A stretch of DNA of 64,000 bases from contig JAFGRW010000041.1 in the NCBI GenBank assembly GCA_016934935.1, positions 1 through 64,000 on the forward strand, read 5' to 3'. The position numbers and the translations under genes were made by a program. Position 1 is the first letter of the stretch, and each line of letters begins with the position of its first letter. The notes below the pieces were generated by a model, which ran no database searches, was not told where the DNA came from, and saw only the letters and a list, made by a program, of their open reading frames with translations. This stretch comes from Spirochaetota bacterium. GTDB taxonomy: Bacteria > Spirochaetota > UBA4802 > JAFGJZ01. Shown piece by piece: positions 27,231 through 36,893 of this stretch.

Positions 27231-27340
27231 GGGGACGGTGGTGTTTCCCATCGGAACAGGGACAGTGATGATTTCCCAGGATTCCTGGTATTGGGGACGG
27301 TGGTGTTTCCTAACGGAATGGGGGCAGTGGTGATTTCCCT
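27231..27340 (+). repeat. REP cluster D
   Basis: GGGGACGGTGGTGTTTCC occurs at 27231-27248 and again from 27293. Each is followed by a degenerate copy (GGGACAGTGATGATTTCCC near 27259, GGGGCAGTGGTGATTTCCC near 27320). The strong/weak alternation suggests a two-part element of about 60 bases that was duplicated. Confidence 0.85.
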
Positions 27341-27423
27341 AATGTCAGCGACTCGGGTTTTTTATTTTTTTGTGGGTTTTATCCGTTTCTTTTTGAGTTT
27401 ATTGCCCAGATTTAGATATTTTA

Positions 27424-27437
27424 CCGATATGTATCGG
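27424..27437. repeat. Palindromic motif CCGATATGTATCGG
   Basis: A near-perfect 14-bp palindrome followed by CAAAATTATGA, just past the histidine kinase stop. A perfect version with the same downstream bases (AAAATTAT) is at 30123-30136. It may be a short repeat or an operator. Confidence 0.5.
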
Positions 27438-27450
27438 CAAAATTATGATT

Positions 27451-28824
27451 TCAGGTCAGAGGGAGTTTTATTTTAGAGCGAGTTCCGCCATTATTCTCGA
27501 TTGTGAATTTTGCATGAAGTTGCATAGCTAGCATTTTGACTATCATCAAACCAAAACCTGTGGATTTTTCAAGATCAAAACCCGCAGGCAATCCCGCACC
27601 ATCATCCTGAATAGTTAAAACAACGCCATCCCGCTCTTTTTTAAGAGTCACATTAACATTTCCAGTAGCTTTATCGAAATACGCATATTTAAAAATATTG
27701 GTAAAAAGCTCTTCTGTGATTACTCCAACAGGAAAAAGTTTTTTTTCTTCAATTATCAGCTCTTCAAGATCGGTCTTTACATTGATATCAGTTTTTTCAG
27801 GAAAGAGTGATATTACAGAATCAATAATACTTTGCAAATATGATGCCGCTGAAAGATTTGTGTAGTCTGCTCCATGCAAAAGTGAATCATATAAAATCCT
27901 CATACAGTCCACACGGCCGATTGCGTCCTGCAAAACAGAAAGCGCTTGATCATTTGTAACTGATCCTATTTGCAGCATAAGAAGATTACTTATTGTAGCT
28001 ATATGATTCTTCATTCGATGATGAACTGCCCGCAACAGAGTATCTTTTTCAGATAACTGCCGAAGAACTTCCTGTTCAGCGGCCTTTCTTTCTGAAATAT
28101 CTCTGGCTATTGACAGTATTGCCTGTTCCCCTTCATAGGTAAGAAGCGTAGAGCATATTTCGACAGGCAATGGAGATCCATCTTTGCGCCGATGTATTGT
28201 CTCGAATTTCTGCACTTTGTCTGTTGGCATATCCTGGCACATTTTGCGAATTTCCTGAATCGAAAGATAATAGTCAACATTATCCAGACCAATATTCATC
28301 GCCTCTTCAGAAGTGTATCCAAGAACATTTTCCACTCCCGGGTTAACATCCAGCACATTGGCATTCAGATCAATGATCCAAACAGTATCAAGCATTGCAT
28401 TAAAAAGTGCTTTATCAACAGTGTTTCTGACCAACAAAAACTTCTGGTTAGAATATTTTTTACAAAGATTCATTATTGTTTTTATCGATGCTCTGAAATA
28501 ATCAGAAGACAGTGTTTTATCAATAATTCCAAACGAAGAGCTACCTTGAATTAGATCATAATCACCAGAGTCAGGAGAGTTCAAAAAAACCAGAGGGAAA
28601 TGATAATTACCGCAAAATCGTATAATATTTTTAGCGGAAGGCAACGATGGATTTAAAACAACAAGTGGTATTATATTAGTAAAAGAGATCTTTTCCAGAA
28701 CATTATCATTTCCACTTGAGCAGACACAATTATATTCTTCACTACCCAGCACAGCAGCAATTTTATCTGTATAAAGCGAATCATTATCAATAACTACGAT
28801 GGTATCTTTAAGTTCACTATCCAT
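27451..28824 (-). CDS. Sensor histidine kinase with pseudo-receiver, PAS and HisKA_2-type domains
   Basis: A 457-residue soluble kinase. Residues 1-120 look like a response-regulator fold (TIVVIDNDSLYTDKIAAVL), but the phospho-acceptor position reads VVLNPSLPS with no Asp. A PAS domain spans about 137-250 (DTVWIIDLNANVLDVNPGVENVLGY). The dimerisation helix has LLRAVHHRMKNH (263-274), a HisKA_2-type H-box. An HATPase_c domain follows with N-box ELFTNIFKYAY, DDGAGLP and GFGLMIV. No membrane segments were seen. No response-regulator gene lies beside it, so its partner is elsewhere. Confidence 0.82.
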   Translation of the reverse strand: MDSELKDTIVVIDNDSLYTDKIAAVLGSEEYNCVCSSGNDNVLEKISFTNIIPLVVLNPSLPSAKNIIRFCGNYHFPLVFLNSPDSGDYDLIQGSSSFGIIDKTLSSDYFRASIKTIMNLCKKYSNQKFLLVRNTVDKALFNAMLDTVWIIDLNANVLDVNPGVENVLGYTSEEAMNIGLDNVDYYLSIQEIRKMCQDMPTDKVQKFETIHRRKDGSPLPVEICSTLLTYEGEQAILSIARDISERKAAEQEVLRQLSEKDTLLRAVHHRMKNHIATISNLLMLQIGSVTNDQALSVLQDAIGRVDCMRILYDSLLHGADYTNLSAASYLQSIIDSVISLFPEKTDINVKTDLEELIIEEKKLFPVGVITEELFTNIFKYAYFDKATGNVNVTLKKERDGVVLTIQDDGAGLPAGFDLEKSTGFGLMIVKMLAMQLHAKFTIENNGGTRSKIKLPLT

Positions 28825-29083
28825 CTTGCGTTTCCAATAGAATTATAAGGAACAACAGTACAAAAACAGCACGAACATGCTATTTTTGTACTGCCAATAT
28901 ACAATTATGTAATACTAATTATATTTGCAAGTTGTTTTTGTAACTCACTATTTCCAAATCAAAATAGCCCACAAACAATACATACAGAAAATACCGTGTA
29001 GAAAGAACCGATGATTAACAAAAATGAAATGTAAATCAAATAAGTGACCATTAACAACACTTACTAATCAACATATATTTTGT

Positions 29084-30109
29084 TCAAATAAGTTTGTTAA
29101 TTATCAAATCATCCTGTAAAATATGAATATTATCGAAAATACCTTCTGAAACATATATCTTCTGATCTTGATCAATCAATATAACATTTATATCTTTTCT
29201 TGATTTCAAAAACTCAACAACCTTATCTTTTCCCATAACAAAAAAGGCAGTAGAATAGGCATCAGCAAGAGCAGCATCTGAAGTAATTACGGTTACAGAA
29301 ACAAGCCCTTGTGCCGGATATCCAGTTCTTGGATCAATAATATGATGATACCTGCGTCCATCTTTATCGAAAGCAAATCGCTCATAGTCACCTGACGTAA
29401 CACAAGTCTGTCCATTAATAATATCAAAGTATAAAAGCAATTTACTATTATCCCGGGGATTAATAAGCCCTGCTGTCCAGGGATCATCATTTTTACTACC
29501 TAACGCTTGCAGATCTCCACCGGCATTAACAAGCGCAGAGGTCATACCGGAATCTTTTAGCGACTGCACACATTTTGATATTATGAATCCCTTAGCAACT
29601 CCCCCCAAACCAATACGAGTTTTTGAACTCTTTCGATATACTTTTTTTGCCTTATAATCCAATTCAATTTTCTGATATCCCACCCCTGAAAGAGCTTTTT
29701 GCATCTCTTCATTAGAAGGAGGAAAGAATGGAATATCATTAAAATTATACAGTTGACCGGCTGAGGCGAAACTGATGTCAAAAGCACCTGAACTTTCTTT
29801 CGAAACCTTTAAAGCAATATTGATAACATCCGCACATTCCTTTGAAACAATTACCGCTTCTCCAGGTTCAGATTTATTTATACGGGTAACATCTGAATTC
29901 GGCCCTGGCCCCAATAATGATTCTAATCGCGAAATTTCGTCAAAGGCCTTATTCATAGCATCATAAGCCTTTTGCGATTCTTCCGTATAAACAGTTATTG
30001 TGACAACTGTGCCCATTTTAGTTTTTGTTAAACTGTATGGTTTTTTTTGCTCAGTCTCCTGCAACTTGGCACATGAAAACATCAAAAACAGCAAAATTAC
30101 TTTCTTCAT
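29084..30109 (-). CDS. apbE: FAD:protein FMN transferase, lipoprotein form
   Basis: A 341-residue ApbE that attaches FMN covalently to Thr residues of periplasmic or membrane flavoproteins such as Rnf/Nqr subunits. The start is a short lipoprotein signal (MKKVILLFLMFSC). Family motifs are KTKMGTVVTITVY, the flavin-binding ALVNAGGDLQALGS, TSGDYERFA and HIIDPRTGYPA. Three in-frame starts occur within 12 bases. The one at 30109 is preferred because GGGAAAG lies about 8 bases before it. No Rnf/Nqr operon is in the window, so its target is elsewhere. Confidence 0.9.
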   Translation of the reverse strand: MKKVILLFLMFSCAKLQETEQKKPYSLTKTKMGTVVTITVYTEESQKAYDAMNKAFDEISRLESLLGPGPNSDVTRINKSEPGEAVIVSKECADVINIALKVSKESSGAFDISFASAGQLYNFNDIPFFPPSNEEMQKALSGVGYQKIELDYKAKKVYRKSSKTRIGLGGVAKGFIISKCVQSLKDSGMTSALVNAGGDLQALGSKNDDPWTAGLINPRDNSKLLLYFDIINGQTCVTSGDYERFAFDKDGRRYHHIIDPRTGYPAQGLVSVTVITSDAALADAYSTAFFVMGKDKVVEFLKSRKDINVILIDQDQKIYVSEGIFDNIHILQDDLIINKLI

Positions 30110-30122
30110 AATCATCACTTTC

Positions 30123-30136
30123 CCGATACGTATCGG
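30123..30136. promoter_or_regulatory. Perfect 14-bp palindrome CCGATACGTATCGG
   Basis: It lies between the divergent apbE and tandem-RHH genes, 14 bases before apbE and about 100 before the other. It is followed by TAAAATTAT, the same context as the related site at 27424. It could be an operator for either gene. Confidence 0.5.
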
Positions 30137-30237
30137 TAAAATTATTAAATTGTAATAAAATTCATTTTTCTTAAAAAAATTCGCCCTTTTTCTTAACTTG
30201 TTCGTTATATAATATAAAACAAATAAGGAGCAATACT

Positions 30238-30729
30238 ATGGTTGATACAACAATAAACATGACGCAAACACGTTATTTAAAACTTCTTCAAATGTCAATC
30301 AGCACTGGTCTATCTACAAACAGAATAATTATACTTTGTTTAAATAAATATATTCCAAAAATCAGAAGAAAAGCCTATAAATTTGGTACTCGCAAATATC
30401 AAGACAGAGCACCCGAGTGGCAACATGTCCACCTATATGTTCACCATGTAACTTTTGAAAAATATCATGACATTACAAGATTTCACAAAAACAATCTTTC
30501 TCTTCTAGCGAGTAAAGCTTTCGATGAATGTCATGATTCAATCAAAATGTCTCTTGAAAATGATAATAAATCTAAAACGTATTCTGATTATTACACTGTC
30601 TTCTGTAATAATCCAGATAAAAAAGTTACTCTTATTTCAATCTGGGATAAATCAGAATTAATTGGAGCTGTCACTACCAAGTATTGCACTAACGATAAAA
30701 ACATGATACTTGATATTAAAGACTGGTAA
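30238..30729 (+). CDS. Candidate tandem ribbon-helix-helix DNA-binding protein
   Basis: A 163-residue protein with two segments that each read as a short strand followed by two helices. They are NMTQTRYLKLL..STGLSTNRIIILCLNKYI (about 7-41) and HVHLYVHHVTFEKYHDITRFHKNNLSLLASKAFD (about 63-96). A paralogue at 56464-56961 has the same plan, and both share the YQ.R.....VH...(I/V)T..K..DI pattern in the second unit. This suggests a double Arc/MetJ-like (RHH) regulator; no target is known. AAGGAG precedes the ATG and a TATAAT lies upstream. It overlaps the convergent HAD gene by 14 bases. Confidence 0.6.
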   Translation: MVDTTINMTQTRYLKLLQMSISTGLSTNRIIILCLNKYIPKIRRKAYKFGTRKYQDRAPEWQHVHLYVHHVTFEKYHDITRFHKNNLSLLASKAFDECHDSIKMSLENDNKSKTYSDYYTVFCNNPDKKVTLISIWDKSELIGAVTTKYCTNDKNMILDIKDW

Positions 30730-31384
30730 TTTCACTTACCAATTTCAAAATATCCTGCGCATTATGCGCCACATATTGTTCTCTTTCAACTTCACTATTA
30801 CCGGCATGACCGTATGAACATCCAATAAACGGTATACTATTAGAAACCGCAGCATAACGATCCGTTTCACGGTCACCAACCATTATAGCAGCGCTATATT
30901 TTATTTCACTTAAATAACTTTTAACTAGTTCACTTTTGTCATGGATAACTACCTCGTCTACGACCTTTATCGGTTCATAGAAATATTTTCCTATTTCATG
31001 TGTTCTGAAAATTGCTTCTATATAGTCCCGAGCTCCATTAGATGCCATAATCAATCGATATCTATCTGAATATAATGTACTCAGAACTTGCTTTACACCC
31101 GGATATAATTTTCCCCCACCAGATTCAATACCCAAAACAAGATTACGATTAAATATCTTTAACATTAAGCTGCAAAAACTTTCATCAACCTCCGGCATCA
31201 ACCCTTTAAAGATACCCAAGGGCGGTAATCCAATAACATTGAAGATTTCTTTATTAGAAGGAAATTTAACATCCTTTATTCCTGTTTCTTTTTTAAAATC
31301 AATTACTGTTTTCCGATAGCTATCTATCAAAATATCGCTGTTATCAAAAAGAGTGCCGTCCATATCGAAAGCAATAACTTTCAT
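30716..31384 (-). CDS. HAD-superfamily hydrolase, phosphoglycolate-phosphatase-like
   Basis: A 222-residue haloacid-dehalogenase-type phosphatase. Motif I is IAFDMDGTLFDNS (nucleophile Asp), motif II IMASNGARDY, motif III Lys near SELVKSYLSEI, and motif IV MVGDRETDRYAA. The helical cap between I and II resembles subfamily IA phosphatases such as Gph. The substrate is unknown. The ATG at 31384 has GGAG seven bases upstream, so the longer frame to 31429 was not used. It lies 16 bases downstream of the Lnt-like gene and may be cotranscribed with it. Confidence 0.85.
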   Translation of the reverse strand: MKVIAFDMDGTLFDNSDILIDSYRKTVIDFKKETGIKDVKFPSNKEIFNVIGLPPLGIFKGLMPEVDESFCSLMLKIFNRNLVLGIESGGGKLYPGVKQVLSTLYSDRYRLIMASNGARDYIEAIFRTHEIGKYFYEPIKVVDEVVIHDKSELVKSYLSEIKYSAAIMVGDRETDRYAAVSNSIPFIGCSYGHAGNSEVEREQYVAHNAQDILKLVSEITSL

Positions 31385-31400
31385 AAAAAAACTCCAATTC

Positions 31401-32912
31401 TTAAAAGTTGAAAAAAGGGAAAAAAACATTAACTAAAAAAACACAGGAAAGAACAACAATAATCCATGCAAAAAAATCACCAACAGCACCATAGACGTTA
31501 TTAACTCTTTTCAAGGGGACATCCGCATATAAGACCTTCCCTGCCCCTACTATATTACGAATTCTTCCATACGAATCAATAGCATATGATAAGCCATTAT
31601 ATGATATATTTACTATCGAAAATCCATTCTCAACAGATCGCCCAATCATCGAGTGAATACCTGCTTTGTCAGGAACATATCCAAGATCAGAGCAGATAAC
31701 TATATCCGCGTTCCTAGAAACAGCATTTTTTACATTATAGGCATAATCCATATCTTTCCTGGAAAGCAAAGCAATATTACCAAATGGTGTTGCAGCAATT
31801 GATATGGTTCCTTCCGTGTTGTATACATAAGGCTTTTCTTCTTTATAAAGGCTTTTTTTATGGTATTCAGCAACTATTTCACCAGTAACATCAAACATCA
31901 ATACACAGCTTATACCTTTATTCAGTGAATCATGGATTTTATCACTTGAATCATCTTCTGCTGCATTTTGAGTTACATCTTTAAAATAACCGAGTACGAC
32001 ATATACTTTGTTATCTTTTGAAATTCGGGATAACTCATCACGCAAACCTTTATCTTCATCTTCATTTACAAAAAAAGCATATTCCGGAAAAACAACAACA
32101 CGGCATTCATTCATCGCAGCTTCTTCTGCACGCTTTTCGATTGTTTCCAACTGTTTTTCATATACTGGTCTGTTTTCATGTCTAAATATTTTATCAAGTG
32201 AATAATCATCTTTCTCAGACATTCCAACAGCAGCTATACGAACAGTATTGTTACTATATTTAGAACTACTGTTAATTGATGATATTCTTATATTTCCATA
32301 AAACACTAATATAAAACAAATAAAAAGGAACAGGATGATGCCTCCACTACTGCGCATAGAATTAACACCATTATTCCATATCCAGCACACAATGGATGAA
32401 GCCCAACTGATAATAAACACAATAACCCATATACCACCTAACGACGCCAATTGTATCATCCATTTATTATCTGCCTGTAAATAATGAGAGAAACCTGAAA
32501 CACCGGAAAAAACACTTGTTTTAGACAAAATAAAATACACAGATGTAGTAAAAACCGGAAAAACAATAGTATAAACAAAACCACAATTTCTATGATAAAC
32601 AAGTCGTGTCAGCCAATATGGCAAAGCAACTCCTGCAGCAATTAAGAAATTCTTTAGAAATCCTGAATACCACCAGGCAGCGCCCTCATAATTAAGAAAA
32701 GGCAGAGTTGACAACTGAACAGTTAAAACAAATCCAATGAAAGAGAAAATCCATGCCTCAAACAATTCCTGTTTTTCAAGAAGATGCAATATAAATATAG
32801 GTGCTGCAAAAATCATTACTGGTAAAAAAATATATGTTCCTGTTAAATAATACAAGCCATAGCCTAACACAAACCAAATAAAAACCAACTCACCTCTTAC
32901 AGACATTTTCAT
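31401..32912 (-). CDS. Lnt-like membrane protein with nitrilase domain lacking the catalytic Cys
   Basis: A 503-residue protein with about seven transmembrane segments in its first 210 residues, a CN_hydrolase-like domain and a final membrane helix. That is the plan of apolipoprotein N-acyltransferase (Lnt), which adds the third acyl chain to lipoproteins. The catalytic Glu region VVFPEYAFF and a Lys region EYHKKSLYKEEKPYV are present. The nucleophile site, usually (I/A)CxD(M/L)DF, reads LSRKDMDY with Arg for Cys. It is therefore probably not a standard Lnt. AAGGA precedes the ATG at 32912. Confidence 0.75.
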   Translation of the reverse strand: MKMSVRGELVFIWFVLGYGLYYLTGTYIFLPVMIFAAPIFILHLLEKQELFEAWIFSFIGFVLTVQLSTLPFLNYEGAAWWYSGFLKNFLIAAGVALPYWLTRLVYHRNCGFVYTIVFPVFTTSVYFILSKTSVFSGVSGFSHYLQADNKWMIQLASLGGIWVIVFIISWASSIVCWIWNNGVNSMRSSGGIILFLFICFILVFYGNIRISSINSSSKYSNNTVRIAAVGMSEKDDYSLDKIFRHENRPVYEKQLETIEKRAEEAAMNECRVVVFPEYAFFVNEDEDKGLRDELSRISKDNKVYVVLGYFKDVTQNAAEDDSSDKIHDSLNKGISCVLMFDVTGEIVAEYHKKSLYKEEKPYVYNTEGTISIAATPFGNIALLSRKDMDYAYNVKNAVSRNADIVICSDLGYVPDKAGIHSMIGRSVENGFSIVNISYNGLSYAIDSYGRIRNIVGAGKVLYADVPLKRVNNVYGAVGDFFAWIIVVLSCVFLVNVFFPFFNF

Positions 32913-33120
32913 AAAGCATCCTTCACTATAGTTAACCACTGAATAAAACAATAAAGTGATCTAATAAACAAATCAATACATAATCAGCCAATAGTCCTTA
33001 ACAATTAATATCAAGTAAAATTTAATATCTAAAAATCATAGAGAATTGACTATTTACTTAATATCCATAAGTACCGATACTATAATACAACTATTTCTCA
33101 TTTTTAGGGATACAGCCAAA

Positions 33121-35358
33121 ATGCATAAAAGGTTTTCAATTATATTATTATTAGTAATATTGCTGCTAACTCCCTACTTTATTTTTGTTTATATGTATCA
33201 TTCTCAATACGATCTTATTTCAAGTGATTTGGAATATACAACGAATCTCCCAACTACGTTGTTTGATTCTAATGGTACAATAATTGCAGAATTATACGAC
33301 GAAAAAAGATCTCCTGTTAAATTCGAGCAAATACCCGATACCGTTATCACGGCATTTACTTCAGCAGAAGATAAGAATTTTTTCAAACATAGAGGTCTGG
33401 ATTTTGTAGGAATAATCAGAGCTTTAATCGTCGACATTAAACAGGGATCTATAAAACAGGGAGGATCAACAATAACTCAACAGCTTATCAAGCAACTTTA
33501 TACTCATAAAAAAAGAACAATTGAACGCAAAATTATTGAAATTCTGCTTATCAGGAAAATCGAAGAAAACTTCACAAAAAATCAAATACTTGAAATGTAT
33601 TTAAATCAGATATATTTCGGGCATGGTGTGTATGGAATCAAATCTGCAGCAGACTTTTTCTTTGGAAAAGAATTAAAAAATTTAGATATATATGAAGCTT
33701 CTCTACTTGCTCTTATTCCACCTGCTCCGAACAGATATTCACCACTTCGCAACCCGCGCATAACATTCAGCAAACACAAACAAATTATAGTTAATCTTGT
33801 CCAAAATGGTCATATATCAAAAAAAGATGCACTTTATAATTTTGAAAAATTCTGGTCACGATATCTTGAACAAATCATCGACAGATCCCCAAACGAAATA
33901 GCTCGAAACAAAAATGACGACAATGCGCCATATCTAACCGACTATATTCGCCAGCAGCTTATAGAAAAATATGGCGAAGATGTAGTCTACAAAGGTGGAC
34001 TAAAGGTTTACACAACTTTTGATTTAAAAATGCAGCAAATCGCGCAAGAACTACTTACAGAAAGAATAACACAACAACAGAGAATTTCATCAAAATATAA
34101 CGATAGAGAACTAGCGATTCTCGAAAATGATTTTTATATCTCAAAAGAACAAAAAATATCAATAAATGAAATAACAGCACTTAAGAACATACGTAGTCAA
34201 ATTTCAGATGAAACATCATTTTTAGCTCTTATATGCGGTGCTGATAAAATTACTGATATTTATACGAATTACAGCAGATTCTACAGACAACAACGTCAAC
34301 TTGCTAACGTTGAAGGTGCTTTCACTGCAATTGAACCTGATTCAGGAAAAATCAAGGTTCTTGTGGGTGGAAAAAAATTCAGCTATGAGAATCAACTTAA
34401 CCGGGGGGTTAATTCACGACGTCAGCCTGGTTCTGCGTTTAAACCTTTTGTTTACGCATCAGGAATAGAAGACAAAATCATTACAGCAGCTACTCAATTC
34501 CAGGATTTACCTATGGTTTTTAATGAAAGAACCAAGACATGGGCTCCTTCTAATGCTTCGGATAAATTTTCAGGACCTGTCCTAGTCAGAAAAGCAATAA
34601 CTCGATCAATAAATACTATTGCGGTATTGGCATACGAAAAAATTGGGGGGGATCGAATCGCCTCTTATGCGTCTCGTTCGATACATATCGATAAAACCCG
34701 ATTCACAATTGATCCAACCCTTGGATTAGGCTCATCAGAGCTTACACCACTCGAACTAACAACAGGATTTGCATGTATTGCGAATCAAGGAATACCTGTA
34801 AAACCTTATGCAATACAAAAGATTCTTGATAAACACAATAAAGAGATCTATGTTCACGAGCCAAAACCACAAAAAGCTGTTTTTTCTCGAGGAACTGCCT
34901 TTATTATGAACTCCATACTACAAGCGGTTATTACAAACGGAACTGCAACCTCCACAATTCGTAACAGATGCGGTTTCACATCCCCAGCCGCTGGCAAAAC
35001 AGGTACTAACAGTGATTATCGGGATGCATGGTTTGCGGGTTACACTCCAGATCTTGCAGCCGCTGTCTGGATCGGATGTGATTCGCAAAAATTTACACTT
35101 GGGCCGGGACAATATGGAGCAAATGTAGCAGCTCCTGTGTGGGCAAATTTCATGAAAGAAACAGCCTCAATACGTCGCAAACTTGCTTTTCCACCAAAAC
35201 CTCCCGAAATTATTCAAGTATCAATTTGTGAACATTCAGGTGACCTGCCTTCGGAGGGATGTCCTGTTGTTCAAGAGTATTTTCTTGAAGGAACAGCACC
35301 CAAAAAACGCTGTTCAAGCAAACATGAATCGATGAAAAGTATATATGATCTATTTTAA
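33121..35358 (+). CDS. Penicillin-binding protein 1A (bifunctional peptidoglycan synthase)
   Basis: A 745-residue class A PBP. An N-terminal membrane anchor (about 6-25) leads to a GT51 glycosyltransferase domain with SAEDKNFFKHRG (catalytic Glu83), GGSTITQQLIKQ and IYFGHGVYGI. The transpeptidase domain has SAFK (Ser438, in RQPGSAFKPFV), SINT and KTGT (about 626). The C-terminal Cys-containing tail (CEHSGDLPSEGCPV) is typical of PBP1A. It polymerises and cross-links peptidoglycan in the periplasm. The ATG at 33121 begins the membrane anchor; an in-frame start at 33046 adds unrelated residues. Confidence 0.92.
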   Translation: MHKRFSIILLLVILLLTPYFIFVYMYHSQYDLISSDLEYTTNLPTTLFDSNGTIIAELYDEKRSPVKFEQIPDTVITAFTSAEDKNFFKHRGLDFVGIIRALIVDIKQGSIKQGGSTITQQLIKQLYTHKKRTIERKIIEILLIRKIEENFTKNQILEMYLNQIYFGHGVYGIKSAADFFFGKELKNLDIYEASLLALIPPAPNRYSPLRNPRITFSKHKQIIVNLVQNGHISKKDALYNFEKFWSRYLEQIIDRSPNEIARNKNDDNAPYLTDYIRQQLIEKYGEDVVYKGGLKVYTTFDLKMQQIAQELLTERITQQQRISSKYNDRELAILENDFYISKEQKISINEITALKNIRSQISDETSFLALICGADKITDIYTNYSRFYRQQRQLANVEGAFTAIEPDSGKIKVLVGGKKFSYENQLNRGVNSRRQPGSAFKPFVYASGIEDKIITAATQFQDLPMVFNERTKTWAPSNASDKFSGPVLVRKAITRSINTIAVLAYEKIGGDRIASYASRSIHIDKTRFTIDPTLGLGSSELTPLELTTGFACIANQGIPVKPYAIQKILDKHNKEIYVHEPKPQKAVFSRGTAFIMNSILQAVITNGTATSTIRNRCGFTSPAAGKTGTNSDYRDAWFAGYTPDLAAAVWIGCDSQKFTLGPGQYGANVAAPVWANFMKETASIRRKLAFPPKPPEIIQVSICEHSGDLPSEGCPVVQEYFLEGTAPKKRCSSKHESMKSIYDLF

Positions 35359-35380
35359 TTATAGAGACTGGAGATAAATC

Positions 35381-36850
35381 ATGCAAACTTCTGCAAAGTC
35401 TGTTGTGAAACACAAAATTATTTCAACTCAATGCCAGTCATGCGGACATACATTTAACCTCTCATCTGAGAAAATTAATAGTTTTCAAAATGGTATGACT
35501 CATTGCCCTTCTTGCTCAAATCCGATAAAAATAACTTTTTGTCCTGAATGCAACATATCCTACTCTATTTCGACAGCAAATCTTAAACCTAACAGATATG
35601 CAACAAAATGCAAGCAATGCGGATACGGATTCTACATTGATATTCCCGAGAGTCCTGAGCAAAAACACAAAATGCCTTTTATTACACGAGTCACAGAACC
35701 GATAGAGAAAGCACCGGTTTCCAAAAAACCTGTTACAACATTAAAACCCGAAACTAAAAAAAACGAATCTGTTAGTTCAAGCGAAGTATTAAAGAAAATG
35801 GAGCCTCCCCGGCCTCAAAATTTGCAAGAAACTTCTTTATCAGAAGTTTTTAAACTCATCTCTAAAGCATTTAATCTTCAGAATTTTTCACTATCATTAA
35901 TATCCATAATTTCAATGATTTCTATATTCTTAATAAGTACAAATATAATTACTTTTTTAACACCCCCACCTCAAGTATCCGGTAATTATCTTTTATCATT
36001 TTTAAATATAATTCCGCCTCTACTGGTTTTCGCTGTTTATACTGCTTTTGCCTCCGTTTCCGCAAAAAGAATACTTATTAATAATGAAGTTCAGCTTTTC
36101 AACAACACAACGGGACTAGAATTATTCGCAAATTCTCTTTTTGCGTCACTTTTTGGAGGTGCTCCAGCCCTAATAGCTATACAAACATTACTGGTATTCA
36201 TAACTCGAATCCCGGATGGAGGCACTCTAATTTTTGCATTAACGTTTTTACCGATATATATCGGAGCTATATTAACAGTTTTAACCCTAACAATCGGTAT
36301 CTGGTTTTTGCCGTCAATTTATGCAGCGAAAATCAGAACACCTTTAGGCCACCTGTCCGAATTTATACGTTTTATAAAAAAACATAATATAAATCTGATA
36401 ATTAATGTTTTTACGCTTTTCATGGTTGCCGGTGCTCTTTCAACGGCACTGTTTTTTGTCCACGCAACAGCTCTTTCTCTTGCTGAGACCATAATCTCTG
36501 GAGCAGGCAACTCAAATACAATAGAGACACTTTCAAATATTCCGGTATTGTTTACATCATTTGCAAGATTCTCATTCTTCGGAGAAAACAGTTCATTACT
36601 CAACTATCTGACAGCCCAAACTTCAATCTTTTCGACAGCTGGCGGAATTATCATAGGTATTTGTTTAAGCTTAATAACACTGGTACTTTACAGCCTGATC
36701 CTTACCATAATAACTGTATCCAGTACGGTTATTTACAAACAGCTTGAGTATCCTTCATCTGATCCAAAAATAATTCCAGGAAAAGGAATCATGATACTAC
36801 TGATTCTTGTTTATTTTGCAGTTTTAGCCATGAAAGCTGTTTTTAGTTAA
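35381..36850 (+). CDS. Zinc-ribbon membrane protein of unknown function
   Basis: A 489-residue protein. Residues 15-90 hold Cys pairs CQSC, CPSC, CPEC and CKQC, which form two probable zinc ribbons like those found in MJ0042-type proteins. A Pro/Lys-rich linker (about 95-145) follows. The rest contains six or so transmembrane segments with a Yip1- or DUF4013-like appearance. Such proteins are often membrane organisers, but no function can be claimed. GGAGA precedes the ATG. It lies 22 bases after PBP1A and is followed by the metallophosphoesterase in the same direction, so the three may form an operon. Confidence 0.6.
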   Translation: MQTSAKSVVKHKIISTQCQSCGHTFNLSSEKINSFQNGMTHCPSCSNPIKITFCPECNISYSISTANLKPNRYATKCKQCGYGFYIDIPESPEQKHKMPFITRVTEPIEKAPVSKKPVTTLKPETKKNESVSSSEVLKKMEPPRPQNLQETSLSEVFKLISKAFNLQNFSLSLISIISMISIFLISTNIITFLTPPPQVSGNYLLSFLNIIPPLLVFAVYTAFASVSAKRILINNEVQLFNNTTGLELFANSLFASLFGGAPALIAIQTLLVFITRIPDGGTLIFALTFLPIYIGAILTVLTLTIGIWFLPSIYAAKIRTPLGHLSEFIRFIKKHNINLIINVFTLFMVAGALSTALFFVHATALSLAETIISGAGNSNTIETLSNIPVLFTSFARFSFFGENSSLLNYLTAQTSIFSTAGGIIIGICLSLITLVLYSLILTIITVSSTVIYKQLEYPSSDPKIIPGKGIMILLILVYFAVLAMKAVFS

Positions 36851-36893
36851 TTATACAATACACTATTCTATCACCAAACAAAGGAAGGATTTT

